The translations under genes and the position numbers were made by a program. From Clostridia bacterium (GTDB lineage Bacteria > Bacillota > Clostridia > Oscillospirales > Acutalibacteraceae): DNA of 45,434 bases. The stretch is taken from contig JAGAPN010000005.1 of NCBI GenBank assembly GCA_017623235.1, forward strand, positions 1 to 45,434, in the 5' to 3' direction. The notes below the pieces were generated by a model that was given only the letters and a program-made list of their open reading frames with translations, was not told the origin of the DNA and made no database searches. Position 1 is the first letter of the stretch. The number at the start of each line of letters is the position of its first letter. Of the stretch, positions 26,666 through 35,728 are shown piece after piece.

Positions 26666-27943
26666 TCACCTCGGTTGACATTTGCTCAGTACTGCGGCGT
26701 AAAAGCCGTCGCTGTTATCCTCCTGCGGACAGAAGGTATAATCATTCTCAAGGGTGTATTCTGAATGATTTTCTAAAAAAGAATCTATTATTCCCCTATT
26801 TTCGGCCTTATTCAAGGTACAGGTGGAATAAAGTATTTTGCCGCCTTCTTTAAGATATTTATCGGCGTTATTCAAAATGCCTTTCTGAATCTCACAAAGC
26901 TCTTCAAAGGTATCTCGGGGCTTATATTTTATATCGGGCTTACGCCTGATGACCCCAAGACCCGAGCAGGGCACGTCACAAATTATCCTGTCGAAAAGAC
27001 CCAGGCTACCGTCATAAACCGTAGCATCGGCCACTCTGGCCGAAAGATTTTTTATGCCAAGTCTGTGCGCTCCCTCGGCAATAAGTCCAACCCTGTGCTC
27101 ATAAAGGTCGCAGGAAACTATCTCACCTTCGGTAGCATACATTGCGGCAGAAAAGCTTTTTCCGCCGGGGGCTGCGCAAAGGTCAAGCACTCTGGAATCC
27201 GTTTTAATATCAAGTGAGGCTACTGCCTTCTGACAGGAAATATCCTGCACGAAAAACAGGCCTTCTTTATATGCAGGCATATTTTCTACCGAGCCCGGGG
27301 TATCTGCCTCGAGCGCTGTTTTTTCCTCACAGGCCACTACCTTTACACCCTTCGCTTCAAGTTCTGTTTTTAGGGTATCGGCTGTAGTTTTAAGAGTATT
27401 AACCCTAAAATATACAGGGGGTGTCAACAGAGCGTTTTCTAAAAATGCCTTGGTAAACTGTATACCGTAGTCACGGATTAATACCGAAACAATCCACTGT
27501 GGGCAGGAATATGCTATAGAAATATCATAAGCGGAATTTCCCGTCGGCAGGGGGATGTCTTCCCTTATAAGGTTTCGAAGGACGGCGTTTACAAAGGAAA
27601 CGTTAAAGCCTTCCTTTGATTTTTTTATAAGCTTTACCGCCTCGTTCACAGCAGCCGAATCAGGTATTCTGCTTAAGTATTTTATTTGATAAACCGCTGT
27701 TCGAAGCACCGCCAAGGTATAGGGCTTGAGCTTTTTAAGCGGAGTTTTTATTAGTTTTTTGAGAAAAAAATCAATAGTGACCATTCGGTCGAGGGTGCCG
27801 TAAAAGATAGCCGTAGCAAGGGCTTTGTCTTCACCGCTGAGGTTTGATTCATCCAGTAATGAATTCAGCACCAGGTTAGAATATCCTCCGTCATAGGTTA
27901 CCTTTTTTACAGCAAGGGCCGCTATCTGCCTTGGTCCGGTCAT
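26666..27943 (-). CDS. rsmB: 16S rRNA m5C967 methyltransferase
   Basis: SAM-dependent rRNA methyltransferase with an N-terminal NusB-like RNA-binding domain (about 1-140) and a C-terminal Rossmann methyltransferase domain. 425 residues with the SAM motif VLDLCAAPGGKSF, the DVPCSGLGVIRR cysteine and the catalytic LYSTCTLNKAENR motif. Its ATG overlaps the fmt stop by one base (TAATG). Confidence 0.95.
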   Translation of the reverse strand: MTGPRQIAALAVKKVTYDGGYSNLVLNSLLDESNLSGEDKALATAIFYGTLDRMVTIDFFLKKLIKTPLKKLKPYTLAVLRTAVYQIKYLSRIPDSAAVNEAVKLIKKSKEGFNVSFVNAVLRNLIREDIPLPTGNSAYDISIAYSCPQWIVSVLIRDYGIQFTKAFLENALLTPPVYFRVNTLKTTADTLKTELEAKGVKVVACEEKTALEADTPGSVENMPAYKEGLFFVQDISCQKAVASLDIKTDSRVLDLCAAPGGKSFSAAMYATEGEIVSCDLYEHRVGLIAEGAHRLGIKNLSARVADATVYDGSLGLFDRIICDVPCSGLGVIRRKPDIKYKPRDTFEELCEIQKGILNNADKYLKEGGKILYSTCTLNKAENRGIIDSFLENHSEYTLENDYTFCPQEDNSDGFYAAVLSKCQPR

Positions 27944-28872
27944 TATTCACCAACCCTGCTTCCTTCGACAATTTTATGGCCGACAAGATAATCTCTGGCG
28001 GTCATTCTTTTAGAGCCTTCAGGCTGTATTTCGGTAAGTGAAAGGGCGGTACCGTCGGCGCAAGCAATAATCAGCTCACCATCGGATTTTATAACCGTAC
28101 CCGAGGCTTTATCGGTGCTCTGCGCCACCTTGGAGGCAAACACCTTAACCCTTTTACCCTCCAGCATAAAATATGCGGCAGGCCAGGGATTAAAGCCACG
28201 GATTAAATTGCAGATTTCCTCTGCGGGTTTATCAAATTTAAGATAGCCCATTTCTTTATTTATGATGGGAGCATAATTTGCAAGGCTGTCATCCTGCTTT
28301 ATGGGAGTAATTGTGCCTTTTTCTACACCCTCAAGGGTCTTTAACATAAGAGAGGCGGTAATAAGAGAAAGTCTGTCGTGCAGTTCCCCTGCCGTCTCAT
28401 TATCTAAAATATCGGTTTCCTCGGTTAAAAGGATATCTCCCGTATCGATTCCCTCGCCCATAAGCTGGGTTGTAACACCTGTTCTTTTATCTCCGCAAAG
28501 GAGCGCCCACTGTATGGGAGAAGCGCCCCTATGTCTTGGAAGAATGGAAGCGTGGCCGTTTATACAACCAAGTTTTGGAATCTCAAGAATATTTAGCGGA
28601 AGTATCTTGCCGTATGCCACAACCACCATTACATCGGGGCTAAGCGACCTTATAAGCTCTTCTGCTTCGGCAGTTTTAAGGGTTGTCGGCTGGAAAACGG
28701 GTATATTATTTTCTAAAGCACAGGCCTTTACGGGAGGCGGAGTCATAACCTGCTTGCGGCCTACGGCCTTATCGGGCTGTGTAAACACGCCTACAACCTT
28801 ATGCTCTGATTCAATAAGCTTTTTAAGGGTGGGAACGGCAAATTCGGGAGTTCCCATAAAAAGGATATTCAT
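27943..28872 (-). CDS. fmt: Methionyl-tRNA formyltransferase
   Basis: Formylates initiator Met-tRNA. 309 residues beginning MNILFMGTPEFAVPTL, with the folate-site motif GCINGHASILPRHRGASPIQ (about 106-125) and a GEGIDTGDILL segment, and the C-terminal OB-like domain. AGGTGATTT precedes the ATG. It sits directly downstream of def, the deformylase that later removes the formyl group, as in most bacteria. Confidence 0.97.
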   Translation of the reverse strand: MNILFMGTPEFAVPTLKKLIESEHKVVGVFTQPDKAVGRKQVMTPPPVKACALENNIPVFQPTTLKTAEAEELIRSLSPDVMVVVAYGKILPLNILEIPKLGCINGHASILPRHRGASPIQWALLCGDKRTGVTTQLMGEGIDTGDILLTEETDILDNETAGELHDRLSLITASLMLKTLEGVEKGTITPIKQDDSLANYAPIINKEMGYLKFDKPAEEICNLIRGFNPWPAAYFMLEGKRVKVFASKVAQSTDKASGTVIKSDGELIIACADGTALSLTEIQPEGSKRMTARDYLVGHKIVEGSRVGE

Positions 28873-28880
28873 TAAATCAC

Positions 28881-29321
28881 CTATTTCTTAACTCGGTCCT
28901 TATATACGATTCCGTCGAGGTGGTCGATTTCGTGACAAAGAGCTCTGGCTAAAAGGCCCTCACCCGTAATCTTAATGTTATTTCCGTGCCTATCCTGGGC
29001 ACGAACGGTCACCTTGTTGGGACGCTCTACGTCGGCATATTCACCGGGAAAGGAAAGACAACCCTCCTGACCCAACTGCTTGCCCGAAATTTCTTCAATA
29101 ACGGGGTTAACAAGCTCGATAATACCCTCGCCGATATCTATAACACAATATCTGCGCAATATACCTACCTGGGGGGCGGCAAGACCTACGCCGTCGGCGG
29201 CATACATAGTTTCGGCCATATCGTCAAGTATGCAGGCCAGCCTGTCATCAAAGGCCATTTGTGTGCGACAAACCTTACGAAGTATTTCGTCACCGTTTTT
29301 AACAATATTTCTTATTGCCAT
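28881..29321 (-). CDS. def: Peptide deformylase
   Basis: Metal enzyme that removes the N-formyl group from nascent proteins. 146 residues with all three motifs: GVGLAAPQVG (about 41-50), EGCLSFP (about 86-92) and HEIDHLDG (about 129-136). AAGGAAG lies before the ATG. Short for the family but complete. Confidence 0.97.
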   Translation of the reverse strand: MAIRNIVKNGDEILRKVCRTQMAFDDRLACILDDMAETMYAADGVGLAAPQVGILRRYCVIDIGEGIIELVNPVIEEISGKQLGQEGCLSFPGEYADVERPNKVTVRAQDRHGNNIKITGEGLLARALCHEIDHLDGIVYKDRVKK

Positions 29322-29334
29322 TGTTATCTTCCTT

Positions 29335-31746
29335 TTAAATAATAGTTTCGGGGTTGATATCCACCGAAATGGAGGTATCTCTATCGGTTTTAACCGCTAT
29401 AGCCTGTCGAAGCAGACTGCGGAAATCCTTTGTGTTTTTCGTTTTAATAATAAGCCTGTATCTATATTTGTTATTAACCTTGGGGCAGGCCGCAGGGGCA
29501 GGACCGAGAATTCTTACCTTAACGTCCTTATAATCGGTTTTAATGCCCTCGGTAATAGCGTAAAAAATATCACGGGCAGTCTTCTCGGCAGAATCCCTGT
29601 AGGGGGACTGAACGGAAACCTGGGCTATATCGCAATAGGGCGGATAAACCATCATCTTGCGAACGTTAATTTCCCTGCTGTAGAAGCTGTCATAATCCTG
29701 ACGGGATGCAAGCTCAATCAAATTGCCTGTGGGGTCCATTGTCTGAATAATGGCCAGGCCCTTGTCCTCTCCCCTGCCTGCTCGACCTAAAACCTGGGTA
29801 AGCAGAGAAAAAGACCTTTCAAAGCTACGGTAATCGGTGCTGTTGGTCGCACTATCGGCACCAACAACGCCCACAACGGTCACTTTGGGAAAATTAAGGC
29901 CCTTGGCAACCATTTGAGTACCTATCATAATATCATACTTTCCCTCGGCAAAATCACCCAGGTAGGTAGAAAATGAATCTCTTGAGGAGGTGCTGTCGGC
30001 ATCAAGGCGAAGCACCTTAGCATCGGGGAAGGTGGCCTTCAGCTCTTCCTCGACACGCTGTGTACCGAGGCCCATAAAGCGAAGCTCGGCATTACTGCAG
30101 GAGGGGCATTTTTTTGCCGCCGACTCGCTATAGCCGCAATAGTGACACATAAGTCTGCGATTGGCTGAGTGATAGGTCATAGACACACTACAGTTAGGGC
30201 AGGTTGCCACGTAGCCGCAGGATGGGCAGGATATATAAGTATTATGGCCCCTGCGGTTAAGCAGAACTATTGCCTGTTTGCCGTTTTGCAGGGCCTCTTC
30301 TATTGAAAGCTTAAGCTCTCCGCTTAAGGCGCCGGAATTTCCTTGCATCAGTTCACGGCGCATATCCACCGTTCTAACCTCGGGTAAAACAGCGTTGCCG
30401 TATCTTTCGGGCAGGGTGCAAAGGGTATACTTGCCGATTTTGGCGGCAGCATAGCTTTCCATACTGGGAGTAGCCGATGCCAGCACCAAAAGCGCTCCGT
30501 TATAAGCGGCACGGAATTTAGCCAGATCACGGGCGTGAAATCTGGGGGATTTTTCTGATTTATAGGTATGCTCCTGCTCCTCGTCAATAATAATCAGCGA
30601 AAGATTTTTAACAGGTGCGAAAACTGCTGAACGGGTGCCGATAGCAACGGTGGCCTCCCCTTTTTCTACCCGCTTCCATTCATCCATTCGCTGGCCTAAA
30701 GACATTGCGGAATGAAAAAGAGCAACCTTGCTACCGTATCTGTTGCCGAAAATAGCTACCGTTTGCGGTGTCAGAGAGATTTCCGGCACCATAATTATAG
30801 CGCCCTTACCCTCTGCCACGGCCTTGTCCACCAGCTTTAGAAAAACGCTGGTCTTGCCGCTGCCTGTGACGCCGTAAAGCAGGGCTACCTCGCCTTTATC
30901 GGAAGAATGAAGAGCAGATAAGGTATCATAAGCCTTGCTTTGGCTATCGGTAAGCTTAATTGGGGCGGTATCGGTGGGTTTGGTGTTTTTTATGGGAGAA
31001 CGGTATACCTCTTTTTCAAAAAGCTCAATTACCCCTTTTTTTACCAGGGTATTGATAACCGAAACCGAAGCCCCGGTAAAATACATAATCTCCTTAACGG
31101 TGGCCGTACCGATATCACAGATAACCGCAGCAACCTCACGCTGACGGGCTGTCAGCTCCACAGCCTCCAGCTCTTCCGGGGAAAGCAGTATGCGGGCCGC
31201 CTTGGTGGTAGAATCACCCATACGGCGCACAGCACAGGAATCCTTAACCAACGCACCATCGGACACAAGCTTGTTTATGGCACTGTCGTTAAGAAAGTCA
31301 AAGCTATCCAGCAGTTGCTGACGGGTAACGGTTGAAAATTTATCAAAAAAACTGTTAAGGGGCTCATACTTGCCCTCAAAGGGAGTGTCCCCCTTTGAAA
31401 GAATCTCACTTACAGTAAAGCTTATACCTGTGGGTAAAACCGCCTTTACTGCATCAAAATAGGTGCAAAAGCACTGCTCGTGCATCCAGCTGCAAAGCTT
31501 GAGCATCTCATCGGAGATAATGGGCTTATCATCTATAAGGCGGATTATTTCCTTATATTTAATGCCCTCATCCCCCTCGTGCAGAGAATAAACTACGCCC
31601 TGTCTGTGGGTATTACCCTTTCCAAAGGGCACCACCACTCTACAACCCGGCGCAATATTACCTGCAATATCTTCGGGAACAAGATAACCGTAATTACGGT
31701 CGAAAGAATAGGCCGTTTGCTCTAAAACAATTTCAGCAACCAGCAT
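29335..31746 (-). CDS. priA: Primosomal protein N' (PriA helicase)
   Basis: Restarts stalled replication forks. 803 residues: N-terminal DNA-binding domain, helicase with Walker A GVTGSGKT, DEEQEHTYK box, and a zinc-binding insert with paired cysteines (CPSCGYVATCPNCS, then CHYCGYSESAAKKCPSC), followed by GTQMVAKGLNFPKV and QVLGRAGRG. It lies between rpoZ and def; the coaBC gene usually found between rpoZ and priA in Bacillus is absent here. Confidence 0.96.
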   Translation of the reverse strand: MLVAEIVLEQTAYSFDRNYGYLVPEDIAGNIAPGCRVVVPFGKGNTHRQGVVYSLHEGDEGIKYKEIIRLIDDKPIISDEMLKLCSWMHEQCFCTYFDAVKAVLPTGISFTVSEILSKGDTPFEGKYEPLNSFFDKFSTVTRQQLLDSFDFLNDSAINKLVSDGALVKDSCAVRRMGDSTTKAARILLSPEELEAVELTARQREVAAVICDIGTATVKEIMYFTGASVSVINTLVKKGVIELFEKEVYRSPIKNTKPTDTAPIKLTDSQSKAYDTLSALHSSDKGEVALLYGVTGSGKTSVFLKLVDKAVAEGKGAIIMVPEISLTPQTVAIFGNRYGSKVALFHSAMSLGQRMDEWKRVEKGEATVAIGTRSAVFAPVKNLSLIIIDEEQEHTYKSEKSPRFHARDLAKFRAAYNGALLVLASATPSMESYAAAKIGKYTLCTLPERYGNAVLPEVRTVDMRRELMQGNSGALSGELKLSIEEALQNGKQAIVLLNRRGHNTYISCPSCGYVATCPNCSVSMTYHSANRRLMCHYCGYSESAAKKCPSCSNAELRFMGLGTQRVEEELKATFPDAKVLRLDADSTSSRDSFSTYLGDFAEGKYDIMIGTQMVAKGLNFPKVTVVGVVGADSATNSTDYRSFERSFSLLTQVLGRAGRGEDKGLAIIQTMDPTGNLIELASRQDYDSFYSREINVRKMMVYPPYCDIAQVSVQSPYRDSAEKTARDIFYAITEGIKTDYKDVKVRILGPAPAACPKVNNKYRYRLIIKTKNTKDFRSLLRQAIAVKTDRDTSISVDINPETII

Positions 31747-31780
31747 ATCCTTTTCCCCCTTTTTTTGATTATGAAATAAA

Positions 31781-31960
31781 CTACTCTTCGATTTCAGCAG
31801 CCATCTTATTGATAGCTATGGTTACGGGCTTTTCTACTATAATATCGCCTGCCTGCTCGGCCTCATCGGAAATGGCACGGGCATTTTTTGCTATTTGGTT
31901 AACCAGCTTATAGCGGTTGTCACAGTTGTTTATAAGTTTTCCGATTGCGGGGTTTAACAT
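31781..31960 (-). CDS. rpoZ: RNA polymerase omega subunit
   Basis: 59 residues beginning [20 protein letters not shown] and ending KMAAEIEE. It shows the omega pattern of SRY/NRYxLV followed by AKNARAIS and a later KPVTIAINKM segment. Omega helps fold the beta-prime subunit and, in some bacteria, responds to ppGpp. It overlaps the 3' end of gmk by seven bases, as in the gmk-rpoZ pair of most bacteria. Confidence 0.9.
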   Translation of the reverse strand: MLNPAIGKLINNCDNRYKLVNQIAKNARAISDEAEQAGDIIVEKPVTIAINKMAAEIEE

Positions 31961-32562
31961 TTTTTAAGCACCTCATTGATTAAATATTTTTGTCTTTTGA
32001 CAGAAAGTCTGTCAGTTTTAATTATTGTTATAAAGTCTTCGACAGCCTCTTCCAGGTTATCGTTAACCACAATATAATCATATTGCTCGGCACAGGCTAT
32101 CTCAGCAAGAGCCGCGTCAAGCCTTTGCTTTATAACCTCCTCATTATCGGTACCACGACCAGTAAGCCTGGCTTTTAGAACCTCAAAGGAGGGAGGCATA
32201 ATAAAGACGGATACCGCATCGGCAACCTTGTTTTTAATATTTCTGGCGCCGTTTACGTCTACCTCGATAATTATCTCCCCGCCGTTTTTTATAACCTCAT
32301 CAACAGGGCCGCGGGGTGTGCCGTAGTAATTACCTACATAATTATTATATTCCAGCAAAAGGTCATTTTTAATCATTTCCTCGAAATATTCACGGGATAC
32401 GAAATTGTATTTTTTTCCTTCTACCTCACCCGGACGCATAGGTCTTGTAATGCTGGAGATCGAAAACTTAACCTCTGGAACACGCTCAAATACCTTCTTC
32501 AGAATGGTATCCTTACCCGAGCCTGAGGGGCCGGATACGATAAGAAGACGTCCGTTACTCAT
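31954..32562 (-). CDS. gmk: Guanylate kinase
   Basis: Phosphorylates GMP to GDP. 202 residues with the P-loop GPSGSGKDT (11-19), [20 protein letters not shown] (GMP site) and [13 protein letters not shown] lid region. ATG 32562 is chosen because GAGGAGG lies just upstream; the longer frame from 32592 lies within remA. It overlaps remA by eight bases and rpoZ by seven. Confidence 0.96.
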   Translation of the reverse strand: MSNGRLLIVSGPSGSGKDTILKKVFERVPEVKFSISSITRPMRPGEVEGKKYNFVSREYFEEMIKNDLLLEYNNYVGNYYGTPRGPVDEVIKNGGEIIIEVDVNGARNIKNKVADAVSVFIMPPSFEVLKARLTGRGTDNEEVIKQRLDAALAEIACAEQYDYIVVNDNLEEAVEDFITIIKTDRLSVKRQKYLINEVLKKC

Positions 32563-32821
32563 TTGTGACCTCCTCTTCATCCTCATAATCATCCTCTACA
32601 CGGTTTGCCACCGTTTCGGGATAAAGATAGGTCAAAATAATAAGATCACTGTCGGTAATTATTACCGCCCTTGTTCGGCGACCGTGGGTAGCATCTATAA
32701 GGGTACCCTTTTCCTTGGCCTCCTGAACCAGGCGCTTTATAGGCGCAGATTCGGGGCTGACAATAGCTACCATTCGATGGGCCGAAACCATATTTCCAAA
32801 ACCAATGTTAACAAGCTTCAT
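32555..32821 (-). CDS. remA: RemA/DUF370 DNA-binding regulator
   Basis: 88 residues; highly similar in pattern to Bacillus Rem[21 protein letters not shown] near the start, then [18 protein letters not shown]. RemA forms ring-like oligomers that bind DNA and activates matrix and osmoprotection genes in Bacillus. An acidic tail ([12 protein letters not shown]) is added here. The order yicC-remA-gmk-rpoZ is conserved in Bacillota. Confidence 0.93.
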   Translation of the reverse strand: MKLVNIGFGNMVSAHRMVAIVSPESAPIKRLVQEAKEKGTLIDATHGRRTRAVIITDSDLIILTYLYPETVANRVEDDYEDEEEVTNE

Positions 32822-32833
32822 TTTACTGCCCCC

Positions 32834-33712
32834 CTACTCAATGTTCTGAATCTGCTCTCGGATTTTTTCTATTTCAGATTTGATATCAACAACAGCCTGC
32901 GCAATTTCAATATTCTGAGCCTTGGAGCCGATGGTATTGGTTTCTCTGTTCATTTCCTGAACGATAAAATCGAGCTTGCGACCTACGGCGCCGCCCTTAT
33001 TCATCATATCGGTTAGCTGAGCGATATGGCTACGCAGACGGACCGTTTCTTCGGCAACGGCAACCTTATCGGCGTATATGGCGGTTTCGGTAATAACCCT
33101 TGTTTCATCATAGTTTGCACCGTTTAAAAGCTCTTTTATTTTACCCTCAAGCTTCTGTCGGTAGGCCTCAACCGTTTCGGGTGATTTTGCCTCAATAAAG
33201 GAAACCTTATCTAAAATGAAGTTAACCCTGTTCAGCACGTCCTCACGAAGCTTGGCCCCCTCTATCTCACGCATTGCAATAAACTTATCTATTGCCTCGC
33301 CTGCAACCGAGAGAGCGGCGGCGGTAACAGCCTCCTCGTCAAGTTCCTTTCTGACAACCTTAAACATTTCAGAGTTGCCTATAAAGGAAGCAGCGGTAAC
33401 TCCACTGTCTATACCGTAGCCCTCGCTCAGTTCGTTTAGGGCCTTTATATAAGCATCGGCATAGGTCTTATTAAGCTCTACGGTAATATCATCGTCGGTG
33501 CCGGCATCAACGGTGACGAACATTTCCACCTTACCTCTGGCTACCCTTTCCTGGGTGAAGGATTTAAGCTTGTCCTCCAAAAACAGATAACCCCTGGGAA
33601 GGCGGCAGTTAAATTCCAGATAACGCGAATTGACCGATTTAAGCTCTACAGTAAACTCAAGTCCTGCAGCGGCCTGCTGGGCCCTGCCAAAGCCTGTCAT
33701 ACTTCTTATCAT
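32834..33712 (-). CDS. yicC: YicC/YloC family endoribonuclease
   Basis: 292 residues beginning MIRSMTGFGRA, the family signature, with the C-terminal DUF1732 region (VGRKLDFIVQEMNRETNTIGSK). YicC proteins were recently described as hexameric endoribonucleases. It is first in the long minus-strand operon, with GAGGTAA before the ATG and a consensus promoter at 33769-33798. Confidence 0.94.
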   Translation of the reverse strand: MIRSMTGFGRAQQAAAGLEFTVELKSVNSRYLEFNCRLPRGYLFLEDKLKSFTQERVARGKVEMFVTVDAGTDDDITVELNKTYADAYIKALNELSEGYGIDSGVTAASFIGNSEMFKVVRKELDEEAVTAAALSVAGEAIDKFIAMREIEGAKLREDVLNRVNFILDKVSFIEAKSPETVEAYRQKLEGKIKELLNGANYDETRVITETAIYADKVAVAEETVRLRSHIAQLTDMMNKGGAVGRKLDFIVQEMNRETNTIGSKAQNIEIAQAVVDIKSEIEKIREQIQNIE

Positions 33713-33768
33713 TACAGAATTACCTCGCTAACACAAAAAGGATATTACAATCCATTATAAGTCATTAT

Positions 33769-33798
33769 ATTTTACCAAAAAAGAGTAGCATTTGTCAA
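33769..33798 (-). promoter_or_regulatory. Sigma-A promoter of the yicC-rsgA operon
   Basis: On the minus strand TTGACA (33798-33793), an 18-base spacer and TAAAAT (33774-33769), about 55 bases before the yicC start. No other strong promoter was found before rsgA, so about 12 genes may be read from here. Confidence 0.75.
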
Positions 33799-33853
33799 CC
33801 TTACGGGCGGTTTGTAACCCTTTTTTAACCATATTTCCCCATAAAAAGCTAAA

Positions 33854-33881
33854 ATACGGATGCGATTTCTCACATCCGTAT
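33854..33881 (-). terminator. Terminator after the amino-acid transporter/RyR operon
   Basis: 9-bp stem ATACGGATG/CATCCGTAT with a ten-base loop, followed on the minus strand by TTTTAGCTTTTT. It lies 6 bases after the RyR-domain gene. Confidence 0.85.
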
Positions 33882-33886
33882 CTTTT

Positions 33887-34168
33887 TTATAGTTTTTCAA
33901 TTTTATAGCCCAGGGATACAATAAACTTTAAGGTCTGCATAGCCGTAACTCGGTCATACTCCTTTTCATCCTCGGGAAGGAGATTATAAGGAACAAGACA
34001 AGGGGTAGTTTTGTTAATATCATCCCTTTTCTCCCCGTAGGTCCAGCCCTGCTTTATCCTGCCTGCCGCCCACTCTTCGTGAACGTTTTCGGCAATAAGC
34101 TCGGTTAAAACCTCCAGGTCCTCCGACAGCTTTATATCGTCGGTGTTTTTAGGATTTGGCGTATACAT
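33887..34168 (-). CDS. RyR-domain protein
   Basis: 93 residues forming one RyR domain: MYTPNPKNTDDIKL at the start, IAENVHEEWAAGRIKQGWTYG in the middle, then CLVPYNLLPEDEKEYDR and TAMQTLKFIVSLGY. This domain is named after ryanodine receptors and occurs in bacteria as short stand-alone proteins of poorly known, possibly ligand-binding role. The start ATG 34168 has AGGGTGG upstream. It is the last gene of the transporter operon, 11 bases after the ATPase gene, so it may be linked to that transporter. Confidence 0.8.
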   Translation of the reverse strand: MYTPNPKNTDDIKLSEDLEVLTELIAENVHEEWAAGRIKQGWTYGEKRDDINKTTPCLVPYNLLPEDEKEYDRVTAMQTLKFIVSLGYKIEKL

Positions 34169-34179
34169 AAAAACCACCC

Positions 34180-34962
34180 TTAAAGAATACTTTGCAGGAA
34201 ATGCTGCGTTCTGGGATTCTGGGGATTGCCGAATAATTGCTCGGGACTTCCCTCTTCGGCAATATATCCGTCTGCCATAAACACAACCCTGTCGGCCACC
34301 TCACGGGCAAAGCCCATTTCGTGGGTAACAACTACCATTGTCATTCCCTCGTGAGCCAGCTCCTTCATAAGCTCAAGAACCTCGCCAACCATTTCGGGGT
34401 CAAGGGCAGAGGTAGGCTCATCAAAGAGCATAACGTCGGGATTCATAGCCAAGGCACGGACTATTGCAACACGCTGCTTCTGACCGCCCGAAAGCCTGGA
34501 AGGATATTCGCCTGCCTTATCTTCGAGACCGATTCTCTTAAGAAGCTCCATAGCATTAGCCTTGGCCTCCTTTTTGATTTCAGCCACAGTTTTGATTTTT
34601 TCATTTTCGGGATTGCTTCTGCGAAGCTTGCGCATTCTTTTCTTTTCTACGTAAACGGGAGCCAGCATAATATTCTGCAGCACCGTCTTATTGTTAAAAA
34701 GGTTAAAATGCTGGAAAACCATTCCCATTTTCTGACGGTGAATATTTATATCTACCTTCTGGTCGGCAAGGTCAACACCGTGGAAGAATATATTGCCGGA
34801 GGTGGGGACTTCCATACAGTTCAGACAGCGCAGGAAGGTGGATTTACCCGAGCCGGAGGGACCGATGACAACAACCTTTTCACCCTTGCGGATGGTGATA
34901 TTAACATCCTTAAGCACCTGAAGCTCGCCAAAGGATTTACTAAGATTAATGACTTCTATCAC
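34180..34962 (-). CDS. Polar amino acid ABC transporter, ATP-binding protein
   Basis: GlnQ-type ATPase, 260 residues: Walker A GPSGSGKS (34-41), Q-loop QHFNLF, signature LSGGQKQR (157-164), Walker B VMLFDEP (177-183), D-loop SALDPE, H-loop VVVTHEM. Between APVYV (101-105) and the helix before the signature there is a basic insertion of about 20 residues ([18 protein letters not shown], 107-124) not usual in the family. It overlaps the permease gene by 17 bases. Confidence 0.92.
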   Translation of the reverse strand: MIEVINLSKSFGELQVLKDVNITIRKGEKVVVIGPSGSGKSTFLRCLNCMEVPTSGNIFFHGVDLADQKVDINIHRQKMGMVFQHFNLFNNKTVLQNIMLAPVYVEKKRMRKLRRSNPENEKIKTVAEIKKEAKANAMELLKRIGLEDKAGEYPSRLSGGQKQRVAIVRALAMNPDVMLFDEPTSALDPEMVGEVLELMKELAHEGMTMVVVTHEMGFAREVADRVVFMADGYIAEEGSPEQLFGNPQNPRTQHFLQSIL

Positions 34963-35656
34963 TTTTTCTCAGGCTCCTTTCCATAACCTTTACAAGTCCG
35001 CTGATTATAAGGACAAGTATGATGTAAATAACCGCCATTACAAGGTAAGGCACCATAAACTCATAGCTGTTAGAGCCAATACGGTTAAAGGCAACGTACA
35101 GGTCAAGAGCGCCCACGAAGCTTACAACAGAGGTTTCCTTAATAAGGGTAATAAACTCATTACCCAGAGTAGGCAGAATGTTCTTTACCGCCTGAGGAAT
35201 AACTATGGCTGTCATAGTTTTTCCAAAGGTAAGGCCCATTGCCCTTCCGCCCTCCATCTGGCCGGGGTCGACCGACAGAATACCGCCACGCATAATCTCG
35301 GATATGTAGGCACCGGAGTTAAGTCCGAAAACAACAACAGCCACCGATACCGAGGGCAGGTTTATGCCCATAAGAGGCAGAGCCACATAGTATGATAACA
35401 GAAGCTGTACCACCATTGGAGTACCTCTGAAGAAAGCAACGTAAAAGCTGCATATACTGTTTAGTATACGCGGCAAAAGCTTGTACTTGGGGATAACCCT
35501 GACCGTTGCTATAAGGGTACCAATAATAATACCTATTACCAGGCCCAGCACAGCAATTTTCAAGGTGTTACCAAGGCCCTCAAGGACAGTTTTATAGCCA
35601 TCTGCATCTATAAAAATGTCTAAAAATTTATCAATTTTAGCACCGAAATTTCCCAT
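34946..35656 (-). CDS. Polar amino acid ABC transporter, permease
   Basis: 236 residues with about five membrane helices and the HisM/GlnP-type EAA loop ([20 protein letters not shown]). The region [20 protein letters not shown] starts the first helix. The start at ATG 35656 follows AAAGGAA; the longer frame to 35689 would run through the intercistronic hairpin. One permease gene probably forms a homodimer. Confidence 0.92.
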   Translation of the reverse strand: MGNFGAKIDKFLDIFIDADGYKTVLEGLGNTLKIAVLGLVIGIIIGTLIATVRVIPKYKLLPRILNSICSFYVAFFRGTPMVVQLLLSYYVALPLMGINLPSVSVAVVVFGLNSGAYISEIMRGGILSVDPGQMEGGRAMGLTFGKTMTAIVIPQAVKNILPTLGNEFITLIKETSVVSFVGALDLYVAFNRIGSNSYEFMVPYLVMAVIYIILVLIISGLVKVMERSLRKSDRSH

Positions 35657-35676
35657 AAAAAATTCCTTTAAACAAG

Positions 35677-35709
35677 GCAATAGCCTCACCGATTAGGCGA
35701 GGTTATTGC
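35677..35709 (-). promoter_or_regulatory. Intercistronic hairpin between binding protein and permease genes
   Basis: 14-position stem (GCAATAGCCTCACC pairing with GGCGAGGTTATTGC, one mismatch and one wobble) around a 5-base loop, with no T-run after it. Such hairpins stabilise the upstream message and lower downstream expression, fitting the need for more binding protein than permease. Confidence 0.6.
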
Positions 35710-35728
35710 GAAATAAACTTTATAATTT

